This document shows, one piece after another, positions 8,195 to 16,888 of a stretch of 64,000 nt of DNA. The stretch covers positions 62,001 through 126,000 of the forward strand of contig NZ_BAABFN010000001.1 of the NCBI RefSeq assembly GCF_039541075.1, written 5' to 3'. The stretch is from Compostibacter hankyongensis (GTDB lineage Bacteria > Bacteroidota > Bacteroidia > Chitinophagales > Chitinophagaceae). The number at the start of each line of letters is the position of its first letter. The first letter of the stretch is position 1. The translations under genes and the position numbers were made by a program. The notes under the pieces are model-generated. The model saw nothing but the letters and a program-made list of their open reading frames with translations, made no database searches and had not been told where the DNA came from.

Positions 8195-8221
8195 AAAAAC
8201 CCCTGGCTTGCAGGGGTTTTT
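8195..8221 (-). terminator. Rho-independent terminator after the larger M1 peptidase gene
   Basis: A perfect 11-bp stem (AAAAACCCCTG / CAGGGGTTTTT) with a 5-nt loop, ending in T residues on the minus strand, about 80 nt after the upstream stop codon and 14 nt before the ATG of the next M1 gene. Its closeness to that start also makes it a possible attenuator. Confidence 0.8.
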
Positions 8222-8301
8222 GATTCCATAAACGGTTAGTTGTCTTTGAAATGCCGGTGTTTCGACAGGCAACATCAGAGGGGCCGCCTGCCGACGACAT
8301 G

Positions 8302-10944
8302 CTATTTAAAATCCTCGTCCTTCAGCCCGCTGTTCACCGAAAAGGTCTTTGCCTGCATCTCCACTTCCATACCGCCGTTATTGGTGGTCAGCTTATGGGG
8401 CAGCTGTATGCCTTTCGTGGCCTGATAGTCCCCGTACAGTGTATAGGTTTGCTGCGGGCCGCCGGGTCCCTGCTGCTGCTGGGTCTCCTTCAGCTTCAGC
8501 CCGCTCCTGGTGTCGTAATAGGCGGTCTTCTTTTCGCCGTCCGGCGTAGTGATCTCCAGCACATAGGCGTCCTTATCGTCCAGCGGCTCTATACCGGAGA
8601 GCGTAAGCTGATAGCCGCTTTTGCCGTATTCCAGCTCCGGGAAGGGCTGCATCTTTTTCTTCATGTCCGCCTTTGTGGCGTCGTCGAGCGGCACTGCGTT
8701 ACCCATCTGTTCCGCCTTTACCATATCACCGTTCACCACGATCTTCGACACGGTCATCTTCATGTCCGGCACCTCGATCTGCATCTTGAACTTATCCGGA
8801 AGCCCAAATTCCCGCAGGATGGTGATATCCTGTCCCTGTACCGTTCCCGTATAGGAGAGGCTCATGTCTTTCACGCCCTGCAGCAGCGTCTTTCCGCCCA
8901 CGGCCTGCAGGTAATGATCGATCACGCTTTGGGCCGTCACCCCGGCGGGCACCGGTTTTTTCTCCACCTCTCTCCAGGTGTTGTTCTGCGGGTTCATATC
9001 CGGAAGCTGGTGCGCGGGGTCCAGCACGACCGACTGCAGCTTCGAGGTGGAGGCATATTTGAAGGTCCAGGTGCCGCCCCGCTGCCAGATCTGGGCCGGC
9101 AGGGTGAGCGTATCGGCCTTCCCGTTGCTTTCCCTTACAGCCACCACCGCGGGAAGCGCCATGCGGTCGAGGTTTTCGATGGTAATGAGGGCCCCCTTGG
9201 CCGGATCGTCATCCACGTATTTCACATCTTTCACTCCCTGGTCCAGCCGGTAGTTCTCCAGGAACCATTCGCGCCAGAACCAGGCCAGGTCTTCCCCGCC
9301 CACGTTTTCCATGGTATGGAAAAAGTCCCAGGGCGTGGGATGCTTAAACGCCCAGCGCCGGATATAGGTGCGGAAGGCCAGGTCAAAGCGTTCGGGACCC
9401 AGGATCAGGTCGCGGAGCAGATGCAGCCCCAGCGCCGGCTTGGAATAAGCCGTAATGCCCAGGTTATAGCTCTGCACCACATCGGGAATGGTATTGATAG
9501 ATTCGCTGCGCGGGCTGAACAGGTAGCTGGCATCCGACTCCACATTGGGGGTGCTGTAAAATTCGCCGTTGTTGAACTGCTCGGTGGAAATATCGTTGAT
9601 AAAGGTGTTAAAGCCCTCGTCCATCCAGGGGTATTTGCGTTCGTTGCTGCCCACGATCATGGGGAACCAGTTGTGTCCGAACTCATGATCGGTAACCCCC
9701 CAGAGGCTCTTCCCCGAGCTTTTGTAGCTGCAGAACACGATGCCCGGATATTCCATACCGGCCACGAGACCGGCTACATTGGTGGCGGAAGGATAGGTAA
9801 AGGGATACCATTGCTTGGAATTCCATTCAATGGATTTCTTTACAAACTCGGTAGAACGCTTCCAGCCTTCGTCGGTAGCGGCTTCTACCGGGTACACCGA
9901 CTGGGCCAGGGAGGTCTTTCCATCCGGCAGGTTCATCCTGGCCGCATCCCAGATAAAGGCTTTGGAGGCGGCCCAGGCCACATCCCGGGTCTGCTTGCAC
10001 AGAAAATGCCAGCTGAGGTTCCCCTTCTGCGGGCGGGACTGCGGGTTGGCGACATCCGCTTCGGTACGGATCATCACCGTCTTGTCGCTGTTGCGCGCCT
10101 GTTCCAGCCTTTTCATCTCGGTATCGGTGAGCACCTCTTTGGGATTCTGCAATTCGCCGGAACCGACGATCACCAGGTTGGCCGGGGCGTTAATGGTATA
10201 ATCGATGTCCCCGTATTCGAGATAAAACTCGCCTGCGCCCTGGTAAGGAATGGTGTTCCAGCCTTCCACGTTGTCATAGACCTCCATGCGGGGATACCAC
10301 TGGGCGATCTCGTAGATCCAGCCGTTCTTTGTGCTGATCCTTCCCATACGGTCGGTGCCGTACTCAGGGATGTCGAAAGCATATTCTACCCGGATATGGA
10401 CGGTGCCGCCCTGCGCCTTCAGCGGCTCCTCCAGCCGGATCTGCATGCGGGTATCGTTTACCGTGTAATCGGCAGACTTCAGCTTCTTCCCTTCGCCGAC
10501 CGATACCGATTTCAGCTCAAAGCCTTTGGTAAAGCTCTTCGCGGCAAAACGCCCGCCGGTCACGTCAGAGGTGGCTTCGGCGCGCGAATCCTGACGGTAT
10601 ATGTTCTGATCCAGCTGCAACCAGAGAAAAGGCAGCTGCTCGGGACTGTTGTTCCGATAGGTGATCTCCACCGTACCGGTGACCCGCTTGGCGGCCGTAT
10701 CAAGGGTACAGCTGATCGTATAGTCGGCACCGTTCTGCCAGTACTGCGGTCCCGGCGCGCCGCCGGCGCTGCGGAACTCATTTCCCTGGGCGGGATAGAA
10801 CAGGGGGTTCCACAGGGCATGGGCATCATAGCGGGAGGACGCATCCGCCTGCTGGGCCCGGGCAGGGCCGGCGGGAATGCAGAGCGCCGCACAGATCAAC
10901 AGGGCCGGCAGGAAAGCCGGCCATACTTTTACGCTCGGTTTCAT
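8302..10944 (-). CDS. Exported M1-family metallopeptidase with C-terminal lipoprotein-sorting-like domain (paralogue 2)
   Basis: An 880-residue protein with a signal peptide (AFLPALLICAALCIPAGPARAQQ). Residues up to about 640 parallel the 654-residue neighbour, with HEFGH (H420, E421, H424), third ligand E443 in WMDEGFNTF and the motif GMEYPG. After the shared end (VVLDPAHQLPDMNPQNN) comes an extra domain of about 220 residues starting near VIDHYLQAVGGKTLL. It contains short beta strands (KFKMQIEVPDMKMT, KTAYYDTRSGLKLKE, YGDYQATKGIQLPHKLTT) typical of the LolA/LolB-like outer-membrane lipoprotein-sorting fold often found in Bacteroidota exported proteins. The tandem arrangement indicates duplication followed by domain gain or loss. 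Substrates are unknown. Confidence 0.88.
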   Translation of the reverse strand: MKPSVKVWPAFLPALLICAALCIPAGPARAQQADASSRYDAHALWNPLFYPAQGNEFRSAGGAPGPQYWQNGADYTISCTLDTAAKRVTGTVEITYRNNSPEQLPFLWLQLDQNIYRQDSRAEATSDVTGGRFAAKSFTKGFELKSVSVGEGKKLKSADYTVNDTRMQIRLEEPLKAQGGTVHIRVEYAFDIPEYGTDRMGRISTKNGWIYEIAQWYPRMEVYDNVEGWNTIPYQGAGEFYLEYGDIDYTINAPANLVIVGSGELQNPKEVLTDTEMKRLEQARNSDKTVMIRTEADVANPQSRPQKGNLSWHFLCKQTRDVAWAASKAFIWDAARMNLPDGKTSLAQSVYPVEAATDEGWKRSTEFVKKSIEWNSKQWYPFTYPSATNVAGLVAGMEYPGIVFCSYKSSGKSLWGVTDHEFGHNWFPMIVGSNERKYPWMDEGFNTFINDISTEQFNNGEFYSTPNVESDASYLFSPRSESINTIPDVVQSYNLGITAYSKPALGLHLLRDLILGPERFDLAFRTYIRRWAFKHPTPWDFFHTMENVGGEDLAWFWREWFLENYRLDQGVKDVKYVDDDPAKGALITIENLDRMALPAVVAVRESNGKADTLTLPAQIWQRGGTWTFKYASTSKLQSVVLDPAHQLPDMNPQNNTWREVEKKPVPAGVTAQSVIDHYLQAVGGKTLLQGVKDMSLSYTGTVQGQDITILREFGLPDKFKMQIEVPDMKMTVSKIVVNGDMVKAEQMGNAVPLDDATKADMKKKMQPFPELEYGKSGYQLTLSGIEPLDDKDAYVLEITTPDGEKKTAYYDTRSGLKLKETQQQQGPGGPQQTYTLYGDYQATKGIQLPHKLTTNNGGMEVEMQAKTFSVNSGLKDEDFK

Positions 10945-10965
10945 TCGTCAATATTTTATCTTTTC

Positions 10966-11030
10966 AATGGCCTTTTACCTTTTTCCTTTCACCCTTCACC
11001 TCCCCCCTTTAGGGGGCCAGGGGGTTCCCT
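10966..11030. repeat. Mosaic intergenic repeat, copy 3 (modules E-F)
   Basis: The short spacer between mqnC and the M1 gene holds module E (ATGGCCTTTTACCTTTTTCC then CACCCTTCACC) followed by module F (CCCCCTTTAGGGGGCCAGGG). The order and strand match the 6.2-kb copy, again directly beside the 3' end of a minus-strand gene (mqnC). Confidence 0.7.
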
Positions 11031-11033
11031 CTT

Positions 11034-12158
11034 CTAATAACGGATCACCTGCTCCTCGATACCTTCCGGCAGCTCCCGGAACTGGTACTGCTGTGTACGC
11101 AGCTGGGGTTCAAACCCCGCCTCGCGGATGGCCTCCTGCATGGTTTTATAGGTAAACCGGTGGGGCGCGCCCGCAGCGCTGACCACGTTTTCTTCGATCA
11201 TGATCGATCCGAAATCGTTAGCGCCGCCATGGAGACAAAGCTGGGCCACCTTCTTTCCCACCGTCAGCCAGGATGCCTGGATGTTCTTTATGTTCGGCAG
11301 CATGATGCGGCTCATGGCGATCATGCGGATATATTCCTCGTCGGTGGTAAGGTTGTGCACGCCGCGAATACGGGTCAGCAGCGTATCCACATCCTGAAAC
11401 GTCCAGGGTATGAACGCCAGGAAGCCCGGGGAGTCCGCCGGCTTTTCGCTTTGCACCTGCCGGATGTCGATAAAATGCTCAAACCGCTCTTCCAGGGTTT
11501 CCACATGCCCGAACATCATGGTGGCGGAGGTGGGGATATGCAGCCGGTGGGCGGCCCGCATGATATCCAGCCACTCCTGAGCGCCGCATTTTCCCTTGGA
11601 TACCAGCCGCCGTACCCGGTCGTTCAGGATCTCGGCACCGGCGCCGGGCAGGCTGTCCATCCCCGCAGCGCGGAGGGCTTTCAGCACCTCCTCGTGGGTG
11701 CTCTGCTCCAGCTTGGTGATGTGCGCCACCTCGGGAGGCCCCAGGGCATGCAGCTTCAGCTGCGGGTACAGCGCCTTGAGCTGACGGAAAAGGTCCACAT
11801 AGAACTGCAGGCCGAGCTCCGGGTGGTGCCCTCCCTGCAGCAGCAGCTGGTCGCCCCCGTAGCGGAAGGTCTCCTCGATCTTTTTCCTGTATTCTTCTAT
11901 GCCGGTAATGTACGCTTCGGGGTGACCCGGGATGCGGTAGAAATTGCAGAATTTACAATTGGCGATGCAGACGTTGGTGGTATTGACATTCCGGTCGATC
12001 TGCCAGGTGACCTTCCCATGCGGCACCTGCTGCCGGCGCAGCTCGTTGGCCACCTGCATCAGCGCCGGCAACGGCGCATGCTCAAACAGGAAGAGCCCTT
12101 CTTCCAGGGTCAGAAACTCAAAGGCCAGGGCCTTTTTGTAAAGCACGTGTAAGTCCAT
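11034..12158 (-). CDS. mqnC: Cyclic dehypoxanthinyl futalosine synthase (radical SAM)
   Basis: MqnC cyclises dehypoxanthinyl futalosine in the futalosine route to menaquinone, using a [4Fe-4S] cluster and S-adenosylmethionine. The 374-residue protein has the cluster motif CIANCKFCNF (CxxxCxxC) near residue 60 and the MqnC-type blocks LLQGGHHPELGLQFY, LHALGPPEV, LPGAGAEIL and SATMMFGHVETLEER, with FIPWTFQ in place of the MqnE ending. The start chosen gives MDLHVLYKKALAFEF; the longer frame upstream overlaps the divergent protease gene and has no support. A TATCTTTG -7 element lies about 32 nt upstream. No other mqn gene is nearby. Confidence 0.93.
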   Translation of the reverse strand: MDLHVLYKKALAFEFLTLEEGLFLFEHAPLPALMQVANELRRQQVPHGKVTWQIDRNVNTTNVCIANCKFCNFYRIPGHPEAYITGIEEYRKKIEETFRYGGDQLLLQGGHHPELGLQFYVDLFRQLKALYPQLKLHALGPPEVAHITKLEQSTHEEVLKALRAAGMDSLPGAGAEILNDRVRRLVSKGKCGAQEWLDIMRAAHRLHIPTSATMMFGHVETLEERFEHFIDIRQVQSEKPADSPGFLAFIPWTFQDVDTLLTRIRGVHNLTTDEEYIRMIAMSRIMLPNIKNIQASWLTVGKKVAQLCLHGGANDFGSIMIEENVVSAAGAPHRFTYKTMQEAIREAGFEPQLRTQQYQFRELPEGIEEQVIRY

Positions 12159-12189
12159 TCCAAACGTTTCGGTTTCCCTCGTGGTCCGG

Positions 12190-12197
12190 CAAAGATA
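12190..12197 (-). promoter_or_regulatory. -7 promoter element upstream of mqnC
   Basis: The minus strand reads TATCTTTG, a perfect match to the Bacteroidota TAnnTTTG -7 consensus, 32 nt before the mqnC start. No good -33 TTG is seen at 19-21 nt, so support is partial. Confidence 0.5.
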
Positions 12198-12217
12198 AGG
12201 GAATTGGCAAAAAGCCG

Positions 12218-12225
12218 TATTTTTA
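12218..12225 (+). promoter_or_regulatory. -7-like element 5 nt before the aspartyl protease start
   Basis: TATTTTTA differs from the TAnnTTTG consensus at the last base. It ends 5 nt before the ATG, so if it is used the transcript would begin at or very near the start codon (leaderless or nearly so). Confidence 0.35.
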
Positions 12226-12230
12226 AGGAC

Positions 12231-13448
12231 ATGCGGCTGCCTATGCTCCTGTCCCGCTTTTTCGCCATCCTGCTGCTGCTGCCTGCCCTTCACGGCCGGG
12301 CGCAGTATGTCGCGGAAGTCACTCCTCCGGCGAAGCTGATCACCAGCTTTCCCTTCCGGCAGTTTACCGGCGGGGTCATCGTCATTTCCGGATGGGTCAA
12401 CCATGCCCCGGACACGCTGAATTTTATCCTCGATACGGGCAGCGGCGGCATTTCGCTGGATTCCGCCACCTGCGATTCGCTGGGGTTGCCGCTGACGGCT
12501 TCCGACCGGATCGTCCGCGGGCTGGGCGGTTACAAACCCCTCATATTCGCGCACGACAACACACTGATGCTACCGGGGCTGAAGATAGACAGCCTGGACT
12601 TTCACATCACCAACTATGAAAAGATCAGCTCCGTTTACGGCGAAAAGATCGACGGCATCATCGGCTACAGCTTCTTCAGCAAATTCATCGTCCGGCTGGA
12701 CTACGACAGCATGAAGGTGTTCGTGTACGGCCCCGGGGAATATGCCTACGAGCGCGGAGGAAGATTGCTAAAGCCGGCGGCGGGCCATATTCCCGTGCTT
12801 TCCGTTCCCATACGCAACAAAAAAAGGGTCGGGGGACGTTATTATTTCGATACGGGCGCCGGTCTCTGCCTGCTCGTGACCCGGCAGTTTGCCCGGGACA
12901 GCGCCCTTTTCCGCGGACGCCGGCGCCGGAAGATCCTGTATACCGAAGCGCAGGGGCTCACCGGAAAAATGGAGATGGGGCTGACCACCCTGCGGGAGCT
13001 GCGGATAAGCGGGTATGTCTTTCGCAATGTGCCGGTTTATCTTTTCGACGACGTCTCTAACGTTACCGCCTATCCGTACCTCGGGGGCCTGGTGGGCAAC
13101 GACCTGCTGCGCCGCTTCAATGTTACGCTCAATTATCCCGCCCGGGAGATCTACCTGAAGCCCAACGGGCATTTTCATGACCGCTTCGATTATTCCTATA
13201 CCGGCCTGATCATGTATTTTATCGACGGGAGGGTAGTGATCACGGATATTATCAAAGGGTCGCCCGCGGCCCGGGCAGACTTCCGCCCGGACGATGTGAT
13301 CATTGCCGTAAACAACGACTTCAGCAACAACATACAGCGGTACCGCGAACTGCTCAAGGAAGCCGGCACAAGAGCCCGGCTTATTATCCGCCGGAAGGGG
13401 GAGCTGCTGGAAAAGACGCTGCCGGTGAAAAGCATCCTCTCCCGCTAA
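12231..13448 (+). CDS. Exported retropepsin-like aspartyl protease with PDZ domain
   Basis: A 405-residue protein with a signal peptide (SRFFAILLLLPALHGRAQ). Two aspartyl-protease motifs are visible: FILDTGSGG with D68 and YYFDTGAGL with D207, which suggests a two-lobed, self-sufficient active site. A PDZ domain occupies about residues 315-400 (TDIIKGSPAARADFRPDDVIIAVNN), placing it with the Bacteroidota family of exported aspartyl protease plus PDZ proteins. It is divergent from mqnC and 64 nt upstream of the M16 peptidase gene on the same strand. The start at MRLPML was preferred to an in-frame ATG 27 nt upstream because it leaves a standard signal peptide. The substrate is unknown. Confidence 0.85.
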   Translation: MRLPMLLSRFFAILLLLPALHGRAQYVAEVTPPAKLITSFPFRQFTGGVIVISGWVNHAPDTLNFILDTGSGGISLDSATCDSLGLPLTASDRIVRGLGGYKPLIFAHDNTLMLPGLKIDSLDFHITNYEKISSVYGEKIDGIIGYSFFSKFIVRLDYDSMKVFVYGPGEYAYERGGRLLKPAAGHIPVLSVPIRNKKRVGGRYYFDTGAGLCLLVTRQFARDSALFRGRRRRKILYTEAQGLTGKMEMGLTTLRELRISGYVFRNVPVYLFDDVSNVTAYPYLGGLVGNDLLRRFNVTLNYPAREIYLKPNGHFHDRFDYSYTGLIMYFIDGRVVITDIIKGSPAARADFRPDDVIIAVNNDFSNNIQRYRELLKEAGTRARLIIRRKGELLEKTLPVKSILSR

Positions 13449-13470
13449 CGCGCCGCTCGGTACAAAATCG

Positions 13471-13478
13471 TAACTTTG
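13471..13478 (+). promoter_or_regulatory. -7 promoter element upstream of the M16 peptidase gene
   Basis: TAACTTTG matches the TAnnTTTG -7 consensus 34 nt upstream of the M16 start, in the short spacer after the aspartyl protease gene. No clear -33 TTG is seen at the expected distance. Confidence 0.5.
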
Positions 13479-13512
13479 GTGCCTTTGCGGAGAACAGACA
13501 ACAGATACCATA

Positions 13513-14757
13513 ATGATTCATTTTCACAGGTTCAAACTGGATAACGGGCTGCGGGTGATCGTACATGAGGATCATACGACGCCGATGGCGGTGATGAACA
13601 TTCTTTACGACGTAGGTGCGCGTGACGAAGATCCGGCACAGACCGGGTTTGCCCATCTTTTCGAGCACCTGATGTTCGGCGGATCGGTGAACATCCCCGT
13701 ATACGACGAGCCGCTGCAGCGCGGCGGCGGGGAAAACAACGCCTATACCACCAACGACCTGACCAATTACTACCTGCAGCTGCCGGCAGATAACCTCGAA
13801 ACGGCCTTCTGGCTGGAAAGCGACCGGATGCAGTCCCTGGCCTTCAGCGAGAAAAGCCTGGAAGTACAGCGCAAGGTGGTCTGCGAGGAATTCAAGGAAC
13901 ATTATATCAACAAGCCTTACGGCGATGTGTGGAAGCTGCTGCGCGAGATGTCCTACCAGGTACATCCCTACCGCTGGATGACCATAGGCCGGGAGCTCTC
14001 CCATATCGAAAACGCCCGGCTGGAAGATGTAAAAAGCTTCTTTTTCAAACATTACCGGCCGGTAAACGCCATCCTGGTGGTCGGGGGCAATGTCACGCGC
14101 GACCAGGTAAAGGCGCTGGCGGAGAAATGGTTCGGGGATATCCCCTCCGGGGAAAAATACAGCCGCCACCTGCCCGAGGAGCCGCAGCAGGAAGCGGCCC
14201 GCAGCCGGGAGGTCCATGCCGATGTGCCGCTGGACGCCCTCTATAAATGTTTTCCCATCTACCCCCGCTCAGATCCGCGTTATCACACCGTGGACCTGAT
14301 CACCGACCTGCTGTCCGGGGGCAGCTCCTCAAGGCTGTACCAGGCGTTGGTGAAGGAGAAAAAGCTTTTCAGCAATATCTCCTGCTACCATTTCGGCAGT
14401 CTCGATGCGGGTCTGCTGGCGGTGGAGGGTAAGCTGATAAAAGGAACCCGGATGGAAGATGCGGAAGCGGCCGTGCAGGAAGAGCTGAAAAAGCTGAGCC
14501 GGCAGCCGGTAGCCGATAAAGAGCTGGAAAAGGTGAAGAACCGGGTGGAAAGTCTGATCGCTTTCGAGGACGTGACGCTGCTGAGCCGCTGCAACAGCCT
14601 GGCTTTCTATGAGCTGCTGGGCGATGCGGAAATGATGAACCGGGAAATGGAGCACTACCGTAGCGTAACCCCTGATGACATCCTCCGGGAGGCGGGTCAG
14701 CTTTTTGACGAAAAGCGCGCCAATACGCTGTATTACTACAGCACCCACACCTCCTGA
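13513..14757 (+). CDS. M16-family zinc peptidase, catalytic subunit
   Basis: A 414-residue pitrilysin/processing-peptidase-like protein. The inverted zinc motif HLFEH (H48, E51, H52) is intact, followed by the conserved GGENNAYTTNDLTNYY segment and a downstream acidic helix with EEFKEHYINKPYG that should provide the third ligand. The C-terminal lobe has SSRLYQALVKEKKLF in place of a full R/Y motif. It has no signal peptide, so it is probably cytoplasmic. The next gene on the same strand encodes a second M16 protein lacking the zinc motif, so the two are expected to form an active/inactive heterodimer as known for split M16 peptidases. Confidence 0.9.
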   Translation: MIHFHRFKLDNGLRVIVHEDHTTPMAVMNILYDVGARDEDPAQTGFAHLFEHLMFGGSVNIPVYDEPLQRGGGENNAYTTNDLTNYYLQLPADNLETAFWLESDRMQSLAFSEKSLEVQRKVVCEEFKEHYINKPYGDVWKLLREMSYQVHPYRWMTIGRELSHIENARLEDVKSFFFKHYRPVNAILVVGGNVTRDQVKALAEKWFGDIPSGEKYSRHLPEEPQQEAARSREVHADVPLDALYKCFPIYPRSDPRYHTVDLITDLLSGGSSSRLYQALVKEKKLFSNISCYHFGSLDAGLLAVEGKLIKGTRMEDAEAAVQEELKKLSRQPVADKELEKVKNRVESLIAFEDVTLLSRCNSLAFYELLGDAEMMNREMEHYRSVTPDDILREAGQLFDEKRANTLYYYSTHTS

Positions 14758-15003
14758 GTTTAAAGTCCAAAGTTTAAGGTCTAAAGTTCCCTTCCAGGCC
14801 ACTTAACTTTAGACTATTAAATTAAATCAGAAACCAGAAAGGCGCAGCATGGGCAACGGGATTGAATTATTTTTAAATAGCGTTGCCGAACTTCGTTTCA
14901 TCAAGACCTTAAAAATCATATTCGCGAGATAAACGTCAAACCAGAAACCAGAAACGCGCAGCGTTCATCGAGACCTTTAAAAATCATAGTGCGCGAGATA
15001 AAC
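14757..15003. repeat. Repeat-filled spacer between the two M16 genes
   Basis: The spacer begins with module B-type sequence (GTTTAAAGTCCAAAGTTTAA). It then holds two related blocks, about 14828-14933 and 14939-15002, each starting CCAGAAACCAGAAA followed by CGCAGC and ending in AAAATCAT then CGCGAGATAAA. Between them is AAACGTCAAACCAGAAAC, the reverse complement of module A. The first block is longer because of an insert containing a GGCAACG/CGTTGCC inverted repeat. Confidence 0.7.
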
Positions 15004-15015
15004 CAGAAACAAACA

Positions 15016-16299
15016 ATGCCCGACAGAAGTATCGCCCCGAAGATAAAAGACGCCACGGATTACAGGATCATCCTCCCGGCTTATGAACATTTCAAGCTGG
15101 ACAACCATATCCCGGTATACCTGGTCCCTTCGGAAGAACAGGAGACCCTGCTGCTGGAATTTGTCTTCCCGGCCGGCAGCTGGTACGAAAACAAAGCGCT
15201 GGTCGCCGACGCTACCAACACCCTGCTGAAAAACGGCACACGCCGTCGCACGGCGCTGCAGCTCAACGAAGAGATCGAATATTTCGGCGCTTTCCTCAAC
15301 CTGCATTGCCGTTACGAGCACGCCCACCTTACCCTGCACTGCCTGAGCAAGCATATCGGCGATCTGCTGCCCCTGCTGCAGGATATCCTGACCGAACCGG
15401 CTTTCCCGGAAAACGAGCTGGACATCTACCGGCAGAACCGGAAACAACGCCTGGCCGTTAACCTCCAGAAATGCGATTTTGTGGCCAACCGGCATATCGA
15501 TACTTATCTGTTCGGCGCTTATCACCCCTATGGCCGCACGAGCAGCATGGAGGATTACAACGCTTTGCAGCAGGAAGACCTACAGGGCTTCTTTCAAAAA
15601 TGCTATGCGGGTCAGCCCTTCCGGCTTTTTATTGCCGGCAACATCCCGGCCGGGCTGCAGGAGCAGCTCAACCGATACCTGGGCGGCGACCCCCGGCAGC
15701 CTGCCGAGCCGCTGCATAAGCAGGACCTTCCCATACAGCCCGCCCCTGAAAAGCAATACCGGATAGACCATGATCCCAACGGGGTGCAGGGCGCCATACG
15801 CGTGGGCCGGCTGTTTCCCAACCGCTATCACCCCGACTTCCCGAAGATGAAGCTCCTCAACACCATCCTGGGCGGGTATTTCGGCTCCCGGCTGATGCGC
15901 AATATCCGGGAAGACAAGGGGTATACCTACGGCATCTTCAGCTCCCTGTACGATCACAGCCAGAGCAGCGCGCTGACCGTCTCCACCGAAGCCGGCCGCG
16001 AAGTCTGCGAGGCCGCCGTGGAAGAAATCTTCAAAGAGCTGGAGCAGCTCCGGCAGCAACCCATACCCGAAGAAGAGCTGAACCTGGTCCGCAATTACCT
16101 GATGGGCACGGTGCTGGGAGACCTGGACGGTCCCTTCCAGGTGCTGGACCGCTGGAAAAAACTGATCCTGGCAGACCTGGACGAGCAGTATTTCTATAAT
16201 TATATAAAAACGGTAAAAACAGCTACCCCCGGGGAGCTGCAGGAGCTGGCCGGCCAGTATTTCGATCCTGTCGAATTTTACTCGCTGATCGTGGCCTGA
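15016..16299 (+). CDS. M16-family peptidase-like protein, non-catalytic subunit
   Basis: A 427-residue M16 protein. At the position of HxxEH the sequence is NTLLKNGTR, so zinc ligands are missing. The C-terminal lobe keeps the R/Y substrate-binding motif (SRLMRNIREDKGYTYGIFSS). This complementary loss relative to the upstream M16 gene fits the heterodimer model in which one subunit supplies zinc and the other the R/Y residues. The ATG giving MPDRS was preferred to an in-frame GTG 27 nt upstream. It lies 258 nt after the catalytic subunit, an unusually long spacer for partners, filled with repeat sequence. Confidence 0.88.
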   Translation: MPDRSIAPKIKDATDYRIILPAYEHFKLDNHIPVYLVPSEEQETLLLEFVFPAGSWYENKALVADATNTLLKNGTRRRTALQLNEEIEYFGAFLNLHCRYEHAHLTLHCLSKHIGDLLPLLQDILTEPAFPENELDIYRQNRKQRLAVNLQKCDFVANRHIDTYLFGAYHPYGRTSSMEDYNALQQEDLQGFFQKCYAGQPFRLFIAGNIPAGLQEQLNRYLGGDPRQPAEPLHKQDLPIQPAPEKQYRIDHDPNGVQGAIRVGRLFPNRYHPDFPKMKLLNTILGGYFGSRLMRNIREDKGYTYGIFSSLYDHSQSSALTVSTEAGREVCEAAVEEIFKELEQLRQQPIPEEELNLVRNYLMGTVLGDLDGPFQVLDRWKKLILADLDEQYFYNYIKTVKTATPGELQELAGQYFDPVEFYSLIVA

Positions 16300-16345
16300 C
16301 GTCATATGGAAATCCCGGGCGACTATCCGTTTCGCCCCCGGGGAT

Positions 16346-16353
16346 TACCTTTG
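16346..16353 (+). promoter_or_regulatory. -7 promoter element upstream of the AhpD-like gene
   Basis: TACCTTTG matches TAnnTTTG, 35 nt before the start of the carboxymuconolactone-decarboxylase-family gene. No convincing -33 element. Confidence 0.4.
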
Positions 16354-16388
16354 CTTTATCCGCTTACCGATCCGATCAAAGGTGCAAT

Positions 16389-16832
16389 ATGAAAAAGCGA
16401 TTTTCCTTCAAAACAATCGAGCCGGAGGGTTTCAAGGCCATGCGGGGCATGGAGCAGTACCTGTCCGCTACCGGTATAGATCCGCTGCACAAAGAGCTGA
16501 TCAAGGTGAGGGCCTCCCAGCTCAACGGCTGCGCCTTTTGTCTCGACATGCATGCCCGGAAGGCCCGCGAGCTGGGGGAGACGGAGCAGCGACTGTATCT
16601 GCTTAACGCCTGGAGGGAAGCCCCTCAGTTCAGCGAGGAAGAAAAGCTCATCCTGGCCATGACCGAAGAGATCACCCTCATCGGGCAGCAGGGGCTCAGC
16701 GAAGCAACGTATGAGCAGGCGGTGGAACATTTCGGAGAGAAAGGTACCGCCCAGCTGATGATGGTCATCGTCGTCATTAACTCCTGGAACCGCATCATGG
16801 TAGCCACGCAGGAGCCGCCGGGCGGACGCTGA
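16389..16832 (+). CDS. Carboxymuconolactone decarboxylase/AhpD-family protein
   Basis: A 147-residue all-helical protein of the AhpD-like superfamily, whose members reduce peroxides through a CxxC pair and a nearby His. The core motif is readable as ASQLNGCAFCLDMHARKAR, with both cysteines and the following His present, so a redox role (alkylhydroperoxidase-like) is more likely than lactone decarboxylation. It stands on the same strand as the holin-like gene 56 nt downstream. No AhpC or other partner is adjacent. Confidence 0.88.
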   Translation: MKKRFSFKTIEPEGFKAMRGMEQYLSATGIDPLHKELIKVRASQLNGCAFCLDMHARKARELGETEQRLYLLNAWREAPQFSEEEKLILAMTEEITLIGQQGLSEATYEQAVEHFGEKGTAQLMMVIVVINSWNRIMVATQEPPGGR

Positions 16833-16888
16833 GCGCCGGCACGCGATACCACATCTTTTATGCGCCCCCTGCAATCAAAAAAAGCTTT

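Noticed and set aside
8251..11037. 928-residue open frame on the plus strand opposite the larger M1 peptidase
   Set aside because: It is a shadow of a GC-rich gene: the opposite strand encodes a complete, motif-bearing peptidase with a signal peptide, and this frame has no recognisable domain or promoter.
12159..12554. N-terminal extension of mqnC by 132 codons
   Set aside because: It overlaps the divergent aspartyl protease gene and the mqnC promoter, and lacks MqnC-like sequence.
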